Shown: positions 46,110 through 55,614, counted from the first letter of the stretch. The stretch is DNA of 64,000 bases from Kineococcus aurantiacus (GCF_013409345.1 NZ_JACCBB010000001.1:434001-498000); one strand, 5' to 3'. The notes: generated from the letters alone by a model not told the origin. Translations and numbers: made by a program.

Positions 46110-49100
46110 TCAGGCTACCGACCGGGGGACGAGGACCGTGCGCAGCTCGCCGTCACCGGTGTGCAGCAGGACCCGGCCCGGCTGGGCCGACGCGCCGAGC
46201 GCGCTGCGCGGCACCCGCACCCCCACCAGGTCGCCGGCCAGGGCGTCGGCCGGGGCGATGAGGACACCGCACCGGTTGCGCCGCAACGGGACCTGCCAGT
46301 TGGAGAACCCCGACGCCACCTCGGAGGTCTCCCCCGCCAGCAGGACCCCGCTGCCGTCGCGCCCGGCGCGGGAGACGAACCCGGCCAGCCAGCCGTCGGC
46401 GGCGCAGTTCCTCAGCAGCTCGGCGTCGTCGACGACGAGGACGGCCGGGCCCGCGGCCGCCCCCAGCACCGGTTCCAGCTCCGCCACCGTCAGGTCCTGC
46501 CCCGTCAGCACCGCGCGCACGCCCGGGCGCCCGGCCAGGTCCCGCAGCGGGGAGGGCCGCGGGGCCGCCACGACCAGCTGCGCGCCCTGCTCCAGCAGCG
46601 CGTGGGCCATGGTCAGCAGCACGGTGCTGCGGCCCGAGCGGGCCGGGCCCGCCACGACCGCCGTGCCCGCGCCCGCCAGCAGGTCCGGGCCCAGACCGGT
46701 CAGGTCGTCCCCGCCGACCCCCACGAGGGCCACCAGGCGCCCGGACCCCGTCGGCGTCAGCGCCATCGCCTGCCCGAAGTCCAGCTGCGCGGGCAGGCTG
46801 TCGAGCCGGAACGGCCGCCGGGCGCGGGCCAGCCCGGCGTCGCGGGCCCGCAACCGCTCCGCGAGCGCCGCCAGGGCCGCCACCTGGGCCGGGCCCGACG
46901 GGTCCTCGCCCAGCACCGCGACCTGCGCCTCCTGCCCGCCGGTGCGGGCCAGCAGGACCCGGCCGCGGGGCATCCGCTCGGGGACCTGGCGGGCGCTGAG
47001 CCCCACGAGGGCGGCGTCGGCGCGGTCGGTGAGCCGCAGCAGGAGCTTGTCCTCCACCAGCGTGCCGGTGCGGCCGGTCAGCAGCTGCCGGTCGCCGGCG
47101 ACGACGACGTGCACGCCGACGCCGGCGCCCTCGCGCAGCAGCGCGGTGACCAGGTCCAGCGGCGCCTGGGCGTCCAGCTCGGCCAGCCCCCCGAGGAACC
47201 CCTCCCACCGGTCCAGCAGCAGGACCAGGTGCGGCCAGGGGTCCCGGCCGGCGGCGCGGGCGGCGGCGCGCTGCTCGGTGGCGTCGGCCACGCCCAGGGC
47301 CCCCAGCTCGCCCTGGCGGCGCAGCACCTCCTCGCGCAGCCGGCTGAGCAGCCGCACGGCGCGGTCGGTCTCGGTGCGCTGGACGACGGCGCCGGTGTGC
47401 GGCAGGGCCGCGAGCGCCAGGAGGGCGCCCCCGCCGCAGTCCAGGCCGTACAGGTGCAGGTCGGCCGAGGAGGTGCGCTCGGCCAGGCCCGCCGCGAGGG
47501 TCCGCAGCACCTGGGAGCGGCCGCTGCGCGGGGCCCCGACGACGTACAGGTGCCCGTCGCGGTCCAGGTCGAACCGCAGGGGCTCGCGCCGCTGGTGCTC
47601 GGGGACGTCGACGAGCCCGAAGGCGGCGGCGAGGGGGCCCTCGGGCCCGGGCAGCGCGGCGGTGGTCAGCAGGTCCGGCAGCGCGGGCAGCCACGGGCTG
47701 TGCGGGGCGGGCACGCGCAGGTGCTCCGCGGCGCCGCGGACCGCCTCGACGAGCTCCCGCAGGTCGGTCCGGGAGGCGTCCTCGGGCGCGGCGGCCCCCT
47801 TCGGCCGGCGCGGGGCGGGCAGCCCCAGGTCGCTCCCGGGCCAGGGGGCCGACCACGGCGGCGGGACCTCGGCGTCGTCGCGCACCCCCGGGCGGCGGCC
47901 GCCGACGCGGCCGGACTGGAACGGCACGAGCGAGCCGTGGCCCAGCTTCACGTAGGCCCGGCCCGGTGCGGACGCGGGGATCCGCGCGGCGTCGGGGGCG
48001 TCGAGGACGTCGGAGCTCTCCCCCGCGTCGGTGACCCGCAACGCGATGCGCAGGTTGGTGTTGGCGCGGATCTCGGCGCTGACCACGCCCGTGGGGCGCT
48101 GGGTCGCCAGCAGCAGGTGGATCCCCAGAGAGCGCCCCCGCTGGGCGACGTCCACCAGGCCGGTGACGAAGTCGGGCAGCTCGCGGGCCAGGGAGGCGAA
48201 CTCGTCGATGACGATGAGCAGCCGCGGCAGGGCCGCGATCGCGGGGTCGGCGCGGCGCAGGTCGTCGTGGTCCTCCAGGTCCTTGGCGCCGACGGCGGCC
48301 AGCAGGTGCTCGCGGCGGCGCAGCTCGGCGCCCAGCGACGTCAGCGCCCGCCCGACCAGGTGGGTGTCGAGGTCGGTGACCATGCCGACCGTGTGCGGCA
48401 GGTCGACGCAGTCCTTGAAGGCCGCGCCGCCCTTGTAGTCGACCAGGACGAACGTCATGGCGTCGGGCCGGTTCGCCACCGCGAGGGAGGCGACGATCGT
48501 CTGCAGCAGCTCGGACTTGCCCGACCCGGTGGTCCCCGCGATGAGGCCGTGCGGGCCGTCGGCGCGCAGGTCGACGCCGAACGGCCCGTCGAGGGACTCC
48601 CCGACGACGGCCGTCGTGCTGGCCGGCTGCAGCAGCCAGCGGGCCGCGACGGCCTGCGGCGTGGGCGGTTCCAGGTCCAGGACGTCGAGCAGCCGGGACG
48701 ACGCGGGCAGCGCCGCACCGCCGTCGTCGCCGCCGGCGTCGCGCAGCGGGGCCAGGGCGCGGGCGATGCGCGGGGCCCACGCCGGGCCCGGGACGTCGGC
48801 GACCACCCCCGTGACGGCCGGGTGCCGCTGCCGCCGGACGACCAGCGTCCCGTCCGGACCGGGTTCGACGACGGCCGTGCACTCCTCGGGCAGGGACCGG
48901 GGGTCCTCGTCGCAGCAGACGACCCGGATCCCCAGCGCGGGGCCCTCGGTGAGCAGCGTGACGACACCGGGCAGGGCCCGCAGCCGACGCGCGCCGTCGA
49001 GGACGACGACGAGGTCGGGGGCGTCCAGGCCGGCGCCCCGGCCCGCGGCGGCCAGCGCCCGGCGGCGTTCCTCCAGGGCGGCGGTGAGCTCCCCCACCCG

Positions 49101-50447
49101 CCGGGCCCACGTCTGGCTGGTCGTGCCGACGAACACGCCCGCACCGCCGCCGGGTTCGGCGCGCGCGTGCGGCACCCAGCGGACCCACTCCCACGCGGGC
49201 AGCCCGGCGGGGCTGGTCAGGACGTGGAACGAGACGTCGCGGGGGCTCTGCAGCACCGCCAGCTGCACGAGCAGGCGCACGGCGACGTCGCGGGCCGCCG
49301 GGCCCGCGACGCCCGTGACGGGGTGGTCGGCGAGGCCGACCGTCACCGGGACCCGGTGGGCGGTCCGGCTGACCTGCCGCCGGTGCTCGGGCTGCTCGGG
49401 GTCCTCCAGGACGACGTCGGAGGGCAGGTCGGCCAGGCCGAGCCGCACGACGAGGTGGTCGGCGTCGTGGCGGCGGCGCTCCCACAGGCGGGCGCGCGGC
49501 CCGACGGCGGTCAGGAGCAGCTCGGCGGGGTCGGGGGCGACCTGCCGGCGCGCGCGGCGCTCGGTGACGAGGGCCTGCGCGGCGTCGCGCTCGACGGCGC
49601 TCTTGCGCTGCCGGTACCGGGCCAGGACCTCGCGGTGGCTCGTGCGCCCGGCCCGGCGGTCCACGACGGCGTTGGCGACCACGGCGACGGGGCTGAGCAG
49701 GCCGATCGCGAGGTAGCGGTAGCTGCCGGTCACCGCGACCATGACCACGCTCATGAGCAGCGGGACGAGGGCCGCCACGACCGGGAACGGCCGGCGCACC
49801 GGGTCCGCCGGCGGCTGGGGCAGCCGGAACCGCGTGGTCCGCTCCGGCGGCAGCAGCCGCGGGGGACGGTTGAAGTCCAGGCCCACGACGTCCTCGGCCG
49901 AGGGGGCCGCCGGTCCCAGGACGGCGTCGGGCGCGCCGGGGCGGCCGACGCCCAGCACGGAGCGCCCCAGGTCCAGGAGGTCCCCGGGGGTCCACAGCTG
50001 CGGGTCCTGGAGGTCGGCGGTCTCCAGCCGGGGTGCGCCCCCGACCCGTGCGAGGGTGACGGCGCCCGTCACGGCGACGGCCACCCGCACCGCGGCGGGC
50101 CCGGCGACCCGCACGGTCCCCGACGGCCCGACGACGTGCTCACCCACGCCCAGGCGGTGCACCGCCCCGGCGCCGTCGCCGCCGACGACGCGCAGTTCCA
50201 CCAGGCCGCCCGGTTCGCCGGGGACGCAGCCGCTGGCGTCGTGCAGGCTGAGCACGGCGCCCTCGTGGACGCCCGAGTCGCCCAGCAGGGTCCCCGGGTC
50301 CAGTTCGGCCCCGTCGTGGAACAGCCGCGCGTCCCCGGTCCCCAGCGCCGCGGCGAGGTCGGTCAGGGGGGTGCGCGGGTCGGCCTCGACGACGACGTCA
50401 CGGCGCTGCCCGGCGCGGGGGTCGACGACCGTCACGGCCAGGCGCAC
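46110..50447 (-). CDS. EccC/EssC-like FtsK/SpoIIIE-type secretion ATPase
   Basis: A 1445-residue type VII-secretion-type motor. N-terminal ubiquitin-like and FHA-like segments, two TM helices at about 228-265 (PVVAALVPLLMSVVMVAVTG, YLAIGLLSPVAVVANAV), then three FtsK/SpoIIIE domains. P-loop 1 GTTGSGKSE (about 635-645) with LLIVIDEF is canonical; P-loops 2 and 3 read GAPRSGRS (about 970) and GPARSGRS (about 1268), with Arg for Lys. A forkhead-like N-terminus resembles EssC more than mycobacterial EccC. Encoded just after a WXG100-family gene. EccB, EccD and MycP are absent from the window. Confidence 0.88.
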   Translation of the reverse strand: MRLAVTVVDPRAGQRRDVVVEADPRTPLTDLAAALGTGDARLFHDGAELDPGTLLGDSGVHEGAVLSLHDASGCVPGEPGGLVELRVVGGDGAGAVHRLGVGEHVVGPSGTVRVAGPAAVRVAVAVTGAVTLARVGGAPRLETADLQDPQLWTPGDLLDLGRSVLGVGRPGAPDAVLGPAAPSAEDVVGLDFNRPPRLLPPERTTRFRLPQPPADPVRRPFPVVAALVPLLMSVVMVAVTGSYRYLAIGLLSPVAVVANAVVDRRAGRTSHREVLARYRQRKSAVERDAAQALVTERRARRQVAPDPAELLLTAVGPRARLWERRRHDADHLVVRLGLADLPSDVVLEDPEQPEHRRQVSRTAHRVPVTVGLADHPVTGVAGPAARDVAVRLLVQLAVLQSPRDVSFHVLTSPAGLPAWEWVRWVPHARAEPGGGAGVFVGTTSQTWARRVGELTAALEERRRALAAAGRGAGLDAPDLVVVLDGARRLRALPGVVTLLTEGPALGIRVVCCDEDPRSLPEECTAVVEPGPDGTLVVRRQRHPAVTGVVADVPGPAWAPRIARALAPLRDAGGDDGGAALPASSRLLDVLDLEPPTPQAVAARWLLQPASTTAVVGESLDGPFGVDLRADGPHGLIAGTTGSGKSELLQTIVASLAVANRPDAMTFVLVDYKGGAAFKDCVDLPHTVGMVTDLDTHLVGRALTSLGAELRRREHLLAAVGAKDLEDHDDLRRADPAIAALPRLLIVIDEFASLARELPDFVTGLVDVAQRGRSLGIHLLLATQRPTGVVSAEIRANTNLRIALRVTDAGESSDVLDAPDAARIPASAPGRAYVKLGHGSLVPFQSGRVGGRRPGVRDDAEVPPPWSAPWPGSDLGLPAPRRPKGAAAPEDASRTDLRELVEAVRGAAEHLRVPAPHSPWLPALPDLLTTAALPGPEGPLAAAFGLVDVPEHQRREPLRFDLDRDGHLYVVGAPRSGRSQVLRTLAAGLAERTSSADLHLYGLDCGGGALLALAALPHTGAVVQRTETDRAVRLLSRLREEVLRRQGELGALGVADATEQRAAARAAGRDPWPHLVLLLDRWEGFLGGLAELDAQAPLDLVTALLREGAGVGVHVVVAGDRQLLTGRTGTLVEDKLLLRLTDRADAALVGLSARQVPERMPRGRVLLARTGGQEAQVAVLGEDPSGPAQVAALAALAERLRARDAGLARARRPFRLDSLPAQLDFGQAMALTPTGSGRLVALVGVGGDDLTGLGPDLLAGAGTAVVAGPARSGRSTVLLTMAHALLEQGAQLVVAAPRPSPLRDLAGRPGVRAVLTGQDLTVAELEPVLGAAAGPAVLVVDDAELLRNCAADGWLAGFVSRAGRDGSGVLLAGETSEVASGFSNWQVPLRRNRCGVLIAPADALAGDLVGVRVPRSALGASAQPGRVLLHTGDGELRTVLVPRSVA
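46112..46117 (-). promoter_or_regulatory. -10 element (TAGCCT) of leaderless scpA
   Basis: Minus-strand TAGCCT overlapping the last codons of the eccC-like gene, spaced 6 bp from the scpA GTG. Confidence 0.55.
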
Positions 50448-50586
50448 GTGCTGCTCCTCGGGGTTATCGGTGGTGGTCCAGCGTGGCCGGGGCCCGGCGG
50501 GGCGGGGGGTTCCCCTCGCCCGACCGGAGCACCCGTGGGGGCCGGTCCCACCCGTTCCGGCGGTCCCGGACGGGTGGGCCCGGGGG

Positions 50587-50624
50587 TTTCGGCCGGCGGG
50601 TTCCGGCCGGCGGGTTCCGGCCGG
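50587..50624. repeat. Three near-identical 14-bp units (TTCCGGCCGGCGGG)
   Basis: Tandem repeat between the esx-like stop and the eccC-like start. Each unit contains the CCGGCCGG palindrome, so the transcript can fold into hairpins that might attenuate or stabilize the esx message. Confidence 0.7.
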
Positions 50625-50921
50625 TCAGCGACCGAGGCTGGCCGCGAGCTGGGAGTCGGTGTCGGACAGCGTCTGGGCGGCCGTCCTGAGGTAGCCGGAC
50701 ATCCCGGACAGCCCCTCGAGGACCTGGGTGATCCCGGTGTTGAACTCGTCGTAGGAGTCCTTGAACGCGACCGAGGAGCGGTCGGTGACGTACCCGCCGG
50801 AGACGAGGGAGTCGACGAGCGCCTTGAGCCGGGCGAGCTTGTCGGCGATCTCGGACTTGCCGTGCTCCAGGTTGGTCGCCGCGCTGCTCATGTCGTCGTA
50901 GGTGACGTTCAGGTTCGCCAT
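50625..50921 (-). CDS. WXG100-family (EsxA-like) secretion target without WxG
   Basis: A 98-residue helical-hairpin protein (LNVTYDDMSSAATNLEHGKS, FNTGITQVLEGLSGMSGYL) with the size and pattern of WXG100 proteins. At the turn it has SGGYVTDRSSVAF where WxG would be, and no C-terminal YxxxD/E export signal is evident. Followed by the secretion ATPase gene. Start ATG at 50921 with a weak AGGC ribosome site. Predicted to be exported as a dimer by the adjacent motor. Confidence 0.83.
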   Translation of the reverse strand: MANLNVTYDDMSSAATNLEHGKSEIADKLARLKALVDSLVSGGYVTDRSSVAFKDSYDEFNTGITQVLEGLSGMSGYLRTAAQTLSDTDSQLAASLGR

Positions 50922-51046
50922 GGTGGGCCTGCCTCCGGTGTTCGCGTCCCCCGCCCCGGTCGGGGTGGGGTTTCCTCCAGTGGACCACCGGGCCGGTGCG
51001 GCCCGGGGGTTGTCCACACCCCCGTCCGGGGGAGTTCGGTGGTGCC

Positions 51047-52954
51047 TCAGCGGGCGCGCAGTTCCGCCAGCCACGGCGCGTACTGCTCGCGGGTGAGCCG
51101 GCGCGCCGTCCCGGCCAGACCGAGCACGCCGAGGTCGAGGTGCCCGTCGGGGGTCACCGAGAACCGCCAGGTCGCGGTCGGCACGTCGCCCACGCACACG
51201 ACGGCCACCGGGGTGCGCCCGGTGCCGGTGAGCGCGTGCAGCCGGGCCGCCTGCTGCTCGGTGGGCGCGCCGGAGACGGCGACCACGACGGGCCGGGTGC
51301 CTCCCGTCCGGGCCGCGCGACCGGCCAGCAGACCGTCCCCGGCCGGCCGGGGGTGGCGTTCGAGCAGGTCGAGGACGCCGTCGAGGAGCGCGTGCGAGCG
51401 GACGTTCCCGGGGGACAACGCGGACAGGTCGTCGCCGAAGCCGACGAGGTGGACGTCCACGCCGTCGGACCAGGAGTTCGTCGCCAGTTCCACCGCCATC
51501 GAGGTCACGACGTCGCGGGCGACGCCGGGGTCCCCCCCGACCGCCACGAGACCCGGTGCGCTCTCCAGGTCCAGCAGGACCTCGTGGTCGCCGGAGACGG
51601 CGACGTCGACCAGCGCGGGGAACGGGGCGGGGACCTCGCCCACCGGGCCGGTCGGCAGGTCCTCCCGGCGGACCCGCCACGCCCCGCCGGGCAGGACCGT
51701 CCACGGGGCGGGCGGCTGCGCGGCGGCACCGTCCAGGTGGGTCCCCAGGTGCAGGACGAGCTCGTCGGCGGACAGGTGCGCGGCGACGACCTCGGGCAGC
51801 GGCAGGCCGGAGGCGGTGCGGGCGGCCGCCAGCCGGCGCAGCGCGTCGTCGAGGAACCGGGCGCGCTCGGGGTCGGCCCCGGCGAGGTCGGGACCGGTCC
51901 CGGGACCGGCCGGTGCGCCGGGCCGGCGCAGGGCGACCAGGACGCCCGCCAGCAGCAGCCCGCCGCTGAGGACGGCGCGCGAACCCGCGTCGGCGGCGGA
52001 CCCGTCGACGGTCCGCTCGACGGCGCCGGTCCCGGTTCCGGTGGTGGTTCCGGTAGCGGTGGGCGACCAGCCGGGGTCGGTGGCGGGGTCGGTGGCGGGG
52101 TCGGTGGCGGGGCCGGTGGCGGGGCCGGTGGCGGGGCCGGCGGTCACCGGGTCCGCCAGCGGCGCCGACACCGGCCCGACCGCGTCGGACGGCAGCAGCA
52201 GCACCCAGCCGGGGCGGATGAGGTCGGCGTCCAGCAGCCGCGACCCGTCGGCCTGCACGCGGTCCCGGTTCAGCTCGAAGATCTCCTGGTAGCGCAGCGG
52301 ATCCCCCAGGGTCCGCTCGGCGATGTCCCACAGGCAGTCGTGGTTGCGGCCGTGCGGGGGTTGCACGACGTACGTCACCGGTTCCCCGGCGGCGACGGGA
52401 GCCGCCGCCGGGGTGGCCGTGGCGGGGGCGACGCGCGCCGCGCCCGCCTCCGCACCCGCCGTGCCCGGGCTGGTGGCCACGGGGGTCGACGCGCTGACCA
52501 CCACGGCGTCCACGACGGTGACCGTGCCCGGAACCCACACCGCAACGGCGGCCAGCAGCAGCACCGCGGCGACGAGCCGCTGGGCCAGGAGCTGGTTGGC
52601 CCCGCCGAAGGGGACCGTCCCCGACCGGGCCCCGACGGCCCAGGCGCGGAACTCGGCCAGGACGCACACGACGAAGTGGCCCCACACCGCCCACAGGACG
52701 ACCGCGAGGACGTCGAGGACGGCGGTCGTGGACAACTCGGCGTCGAGCCAGCTGCGGGTCGGCGCCGAGGTCGGCAGCGGGTTGCCGACCAGTTCCACCA
52801 GGGCCCACGGGACCCCCAGCAGGACCGCGGCCAGCAGCGCCGCGGCCAGCAGCCCGCGCAGGACCTCCCCGGCCCGGGCGCGCGGGGTGAGGGCCACCCT
52901 GGGCAGCCGGGTGGCGGGGCGAGGGGGCGTCCTCGTCGGGGTGGCGGTGCTCAC
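51047..52954 (-). CDS. LysM-domain multi-pass membrane protein
   Basis: A 635-residue protein of unknown role. Three TM helices in the first 150 residues, then a LysM-like domain at about 205-270 (CLWDIAERTLGDPLRYQEIF, then PGWVLLLP), a repetitive GPATGPATDPATDPAT linker, a fourth TM helix (SGGLLLAGVLVALRR) and a 300-residue cytoplasmic domain. The architecture suggests an anchor linking peptidoglycan to a cytoplasmic partner, possibly for pilus or T7-like secretion. GTG 52954 has GGAGAA upstream. Confidence 0.78.
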   Translation of the reverse strand: MSTATPTRTPPRPATRLPRVALTPRARAGEVLRGLLAAALLAAVLLGVPWALVELVGNPLPTSAPTRSWLDAELSTTAVLDVLAVVLWAVWGHFVVCVLAEFRAWAVGARSGTVPFGGANQLLAQRLVAAVLLLAAVAVWVPGTVTVVDAVVVSASTPVATSPGTAGAEAGAARVAPATATPAAAPVAAGEPVTYVVQPPHGRNHDCLWDIAERTLGDPLRYQEIFELNRDRVQADGSRLLDADLIRPGWVLLLPSDAVGPVSAPLADPVTAGPATGPATGPATDPATDPATDPGWSPTATGTTTGTGTGAVERTVDGSAADAGSRAVLSGGLLLAGVLVALRRPGAPAGPGTGPDLAGADPERARFLDDALRRLAAARTASGLPLPEVVAAHLSADELVLHLGTHLDGAAAQPPAPWTVLPGGAWRVRREDLPTGPVGEVPAPFPALVDVAVSGDHEVLLDLESAPGLVAVGGDPGVARDVVTSMAVELATNSWSDGVDVHLVGFGDDLSALSPGNVRSHALLDGVLDLLERHPRPAGDGLLAGRAARTGGTRPVVVAVSGAPTEQQAARLHALTGTGRTPVAVVCVGDVPTATWRFSVTPDGHLDLGVLGLAGTARRLTREQYAPWLAELRAR

Positions 52955-53019
52955 GGCGGGTTCTCCAGGGCGGGGTTCGGTACTGGGTTCGGGCGGGGTT
53001 CGGGACGGGGTTCGGCGGG

Positions 53020-54198
53020 TCAGGGGGTGAGGGGCACGACGAGGGTCTGGACCTCGGTGACGCGCAGGTTCAACCGGACCTCCCGGCGGACCTCGCGGAC
53101 CTCGTCCCACGTGCGGCCCCGGTCGGCGCTGGCCCGGATGACCCACACCTCGGTCCCGGTGACCGCGTAGGTGTCCGGCACACGCCCGTCCTGCCCGGCC
53201 GAGGTCTGCCGGAACACGAACGAGCACAGGTCCGGCCCGGTGCGCTCGGTCGCCCCGGCCGCCAGTTCGCGCCCGCCGCCGGGGCAGGTGACCACGGGGC
53301 GGCCGGGTTCGCCCGTCCTGACCTCCAGGGACGTGAGCCTGCCCTCCATGACGGCGTCACCCTCACCGATGGGCCGGCCCTCCTCGCCCTGCACCGAGAA
53401 CGCCACGGTCTGCCCGATGCGGGGCGTGCGCGACGGCGAGGTCGTGAGGGTCCCCTCGTCGATGTTCCCCGAGTACTGGGCGCGGGTCAGCCACGCGCGC
53501 TGCCCCGGCGTGAGCTCCCACCAGAACGGCGGCCGGTCGGGGCTGCTGCGCAGCACCTCCACGCCGGGGGTCGGGACGAACGTCAGGTCCCAGGACGGGG
53601 CCAGGGTCGTGGGGTTCACCGGCGACGACAGGCACACCTGGAGGAACTCCTCGGGCTGCTCCACCGGAGTCGTCTGCGTGGGCGTCGGGACGGGGGTTCC
53701 GGTGGGCGTCGCGGTGGGGGTTTCGGTGGGGGTCTGCGTCACGGCCCCGGTGGGAGTTCCCGTCGGAGTCCCCGTGGGGGTTCCCGTGGGTTCCGGCGCC
53801 GGGACGAGCGTCGGGGTGCCGGTCGGCTCAGCGGTCGGTCCGGCGGTGGCCGCCAGCAGCGACCGCCCCGTGGTGGACCCGAACGGCCTGGCGTCCTTCG
53901 GGGTGGGGTCCCCCTCGCTGCCCGGCGGCAGCAACCAGCACGTCGGCACCGGCGCACCGCCCAGCAGTTCCCTGAAGCTGCGGTACTTCCCGCCCCCCGC
54001 GCAGCGCATCCCGTAGGAACCGGCCGCGCTGGACCACAGGGAGCACGCACCGACGGACCCGTGCACGTCCGTCGACGACGACAGCAGCCGCGCCCCACCG
54101 GCCTCGGCCGCGCGGGCGGACGGGGCGCCCGCCGCGGTCCCCGTCGCGGCCAGCACCACGACGGCCACGGCCCCCAGGACCGGGCCCCAGCGGCGCAT
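53020..54198 (-). CDS. Secreted Thr/Pro-rich hypothetical protein
   Basis: A 392-residue exported protein: signal peptide (residues 1-31), a Cys-containing domain, a long Thr/Pro linker with TGTP repeats (about 119-180), then a second Cys-containing domain rich in beta structure. The layout resembles cell-wall-spanning accessory proteins. No family recognized. ATG shares one base with the stop of the upstream lipoprotein gene (TGATG), so it is a member of the tad operon. Confidence 0.76.
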   Translation of the reverse strand: MRRWGPVLGAVAVVVLAATGTAAGAPSARAAEAGGARLLSSSTDVHGSVGACSLWSSAAGSYGMRCAGGGKYRSFRELLGGAPVPTCWLLPPGSEGDPTPKDARPFGSTTGRSLLAATAGPTAEPTGTPTLVPAPEPTGTPTGTPTGTPTGAVTQTPTETPTATPTGTPVPTPTQTTPVEQPEEFLQVCLSSPVNPTTLAPSWDLTFVPTPGVEVLRSSPDRPPFWWELTPGQRAWLTRAQYSGNIDEGTLTTSPSRTPRIGQTVAFSVQGEEGRPIGEGDAVMEGRLTSLEVRTGEPGRPVVTCPGGGRELAAGATERTGPDLCSFVFRQTSAGQDGRVPDTYAVTGTEVWVIRASADRGRTWDEVREVRREVRLNLRVTEVQTLVVPLTP

Positions 54199-54758
54199 CA
54201 GAACCTCTCCACGGTCACGTCGGAAGCCGAGCAGGAACCGCCGTCACCGACGACGTCGTCGACCAGCCACCGGTCCCCCGCGCGCACCACGACGGCGGTC
54301 GCGGTGCCGTAGTGCGCCGCGTTGACGGGTTCCCCGGTGGCCCGGTCCACCTGCCACCCCCTGTCCTGCAGGCAGACGCGCAGCTGCACCCGGTCCTCGG
54401 CGGTGCGGTCGGAGGTCAGGACACCCGAGGGGTAGGGACCGGGCATCTCGTCCCCGAGGTTGTATGCCAGCAGCGGGACGGCCCACCCCTGCGCGGCGGG
54501 GGTCAGGGTCGCGGTGAAACCCGGCAGGTGTGCGGGGTCGGCGACGCCGGCGTTCACGGCCAGCGCCTGCTCGCGCAGGTAGGCCCGGAACGCGGTGACG
54601 GCCGCGTCTCCGTCGAAGGCGGCCGCGGTGGCCGCCTCCGCCGTGGGCGTCACGGAGGCGGCGCTGGAGGGGGCGGGCACCGGGGGCGCCACGTCGGAAT
54701 GCTGCGAGCACGCGGTCAGCGCGACCAGCGGCAGCATCAGCACCCAGTGCTTCCTCAC
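54198..54758 (-). CDS. Lipoprotein of the Tad operon
   Basis: A 186-residue lipoprotein with lipobox LTAC at residues 14-17 and a compact domain (AFRAYLREQALAVNAG, DRGWQVDRATGEPV). Two further cysteines could form a disulfide. Function unknown; overlaps tadG by GTGA, so probably a pilus or secretion accessory protein. Confidence 0.8.
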   Translation of the reverse strand: MRKHWVLMLPLVALTACSQHSDVAPPVPAPSSAASVTPTAEAATAAAFDGDAAVTAFRAYLREQALAVNAGVADPAHLPGFTATLTPAAQGWAVPLLAYNLGDEMPGPYPSGVLTSDRTAEDRVQLRVCLQDRGWQVDRATGEPVNAAHYGTATAVVVRAGDRWLVDDVVGDGGSCSASDVTVERF

Positions 54759-55213
54759 GACGCGTCCTCCTCGCGGGTCCCCTCGAACGGCCGGGCCCGG
54801 CCCTCACCGGCGGCCCGCAGTTCGTGCACGCCGACGATGCCCAGGAGGGTGGCCGGCTGGACCACCTCCACGCGCGTCCGCACCACGATGCGGCGGCCCT
54901 GGGGGTCGCCGACCTCCGTCGTGCCCCGGAAGCAGTTCCCGGGGTCGACGATGGGTGCGCCGGCGGCCGCGGCCGCCGTGCAGTACGCGTTGACCCGGGC
55001 CGCGACCTGGCCGTCGGGCAGCAGCTCGAGGTCGGGGGCGTCCAGGTCGACGGCGGCCGCCCCGGCGCGGGCGGCCTCCTCGGCGTAGGCCACCGCCCGG
55101 GCCCGCTCGCCCAGCTGCCGCGACGCGTCGACGACGAGCCCGGCGAGCAGCAGCAGCACGAGGGCGAGCACGGGCACGGCGGGCGCGATCGAGCCCTCGT
55201 CCCTGCGGTTCAC
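54755..55213 (-). CDS. TadG-like Flp pilus assembly protein
   Basis: A 152-residue TadG-type protein: N-terminal RRDEGSIAPAVPVLALVLLL with the pseudopilin-like hydrophobic helix, then a periplasmic domain. In Tad systems TadE/F/G pseudopilins act in pilus assembly. GTG start overlaps the preceding tadE gene. Confidence 0.84.
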   Translation of the reverse strand: MNRRDEGSIAPAVPVLALVLLLLAGLVVDASRQLGERARAVAYAEEAARAGAAAVDLDAPDLELLPDGQVAARVNAYCTAAAAAGAPIVDPGNCFRGTTEVGDPQGRRIVVRTRVEVVQPATLLGIVGVHELRAAGEGRARPFEGTREEDAS

Positions 55214-55614
55214 GACAACTCCCGGTTCGGGTCCAGCGGTGAGGAGAACGAGCTGCTGACGGTGAACGAGCCCGGCAGGCCCGGCAGCCCGAGGTCGGCG
55301 ACGGAGTACGTGCAGCGCGCGGTGACCGTCACGGGCCGGCCCGCGGCGAACTCCGGGATCGGCAGCACGGCCAGGCTGTCCGCGCAGTCCCCCGGGCCGA
55401 CCGCGGCCTGCACGACGGTGAACGCCCTGCTCTGCGCCGCAGCGGGGTTGCGCGACGTCGTGGCCGCGCGGGCCGCGTCCCGGACCCCGGTGTCCAGGGT
55501 GGCCGAGACCGACGTGACGCGCGCGCAGGCCAGCAGCAGCAGGATCAGCAGCAGCAGGGCGGGGGCGACGAGGGTGAACTCCAGGGCGATCGAGCCCTCC
55601 TCCTCGCGCCTCAC
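55210..55614 (-). CDS. TadE-like pseudopilin
   Basis: A 134-residue TadE-family protein (EEEGSIALEFTLVAPALLLL). The Glu after the hydrophobic start is the TadE-type pseudopilin signature. Contains two cysteines in the external domain. Start GTG overlaps the upstream tadE by 4 bp. Confidence 0.85.
   Translation of the reverse strand: MRREEEGSIALEFTLVAPALLLLILLLLACARVTSVSATLDTGVRDAARAATTSRNPAAAQSRAFTVVQAAVGPGDCADSLAVLPIPEFAAGRPVTVTARCTYSVADLGLPGLPGSFTVSSSFSSPLDPNRELS

Noticed and set aside
44448-52292. Very long open frame on the plus strand (over 2600 codons) antisense to the scp and EccC-like genes
   Set aside because: It mirrors well-supported minus-strand genes, has low-complexity Arg/Gly/Pro composition and no recognizable domain. 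Such frames are expected at this GC content.
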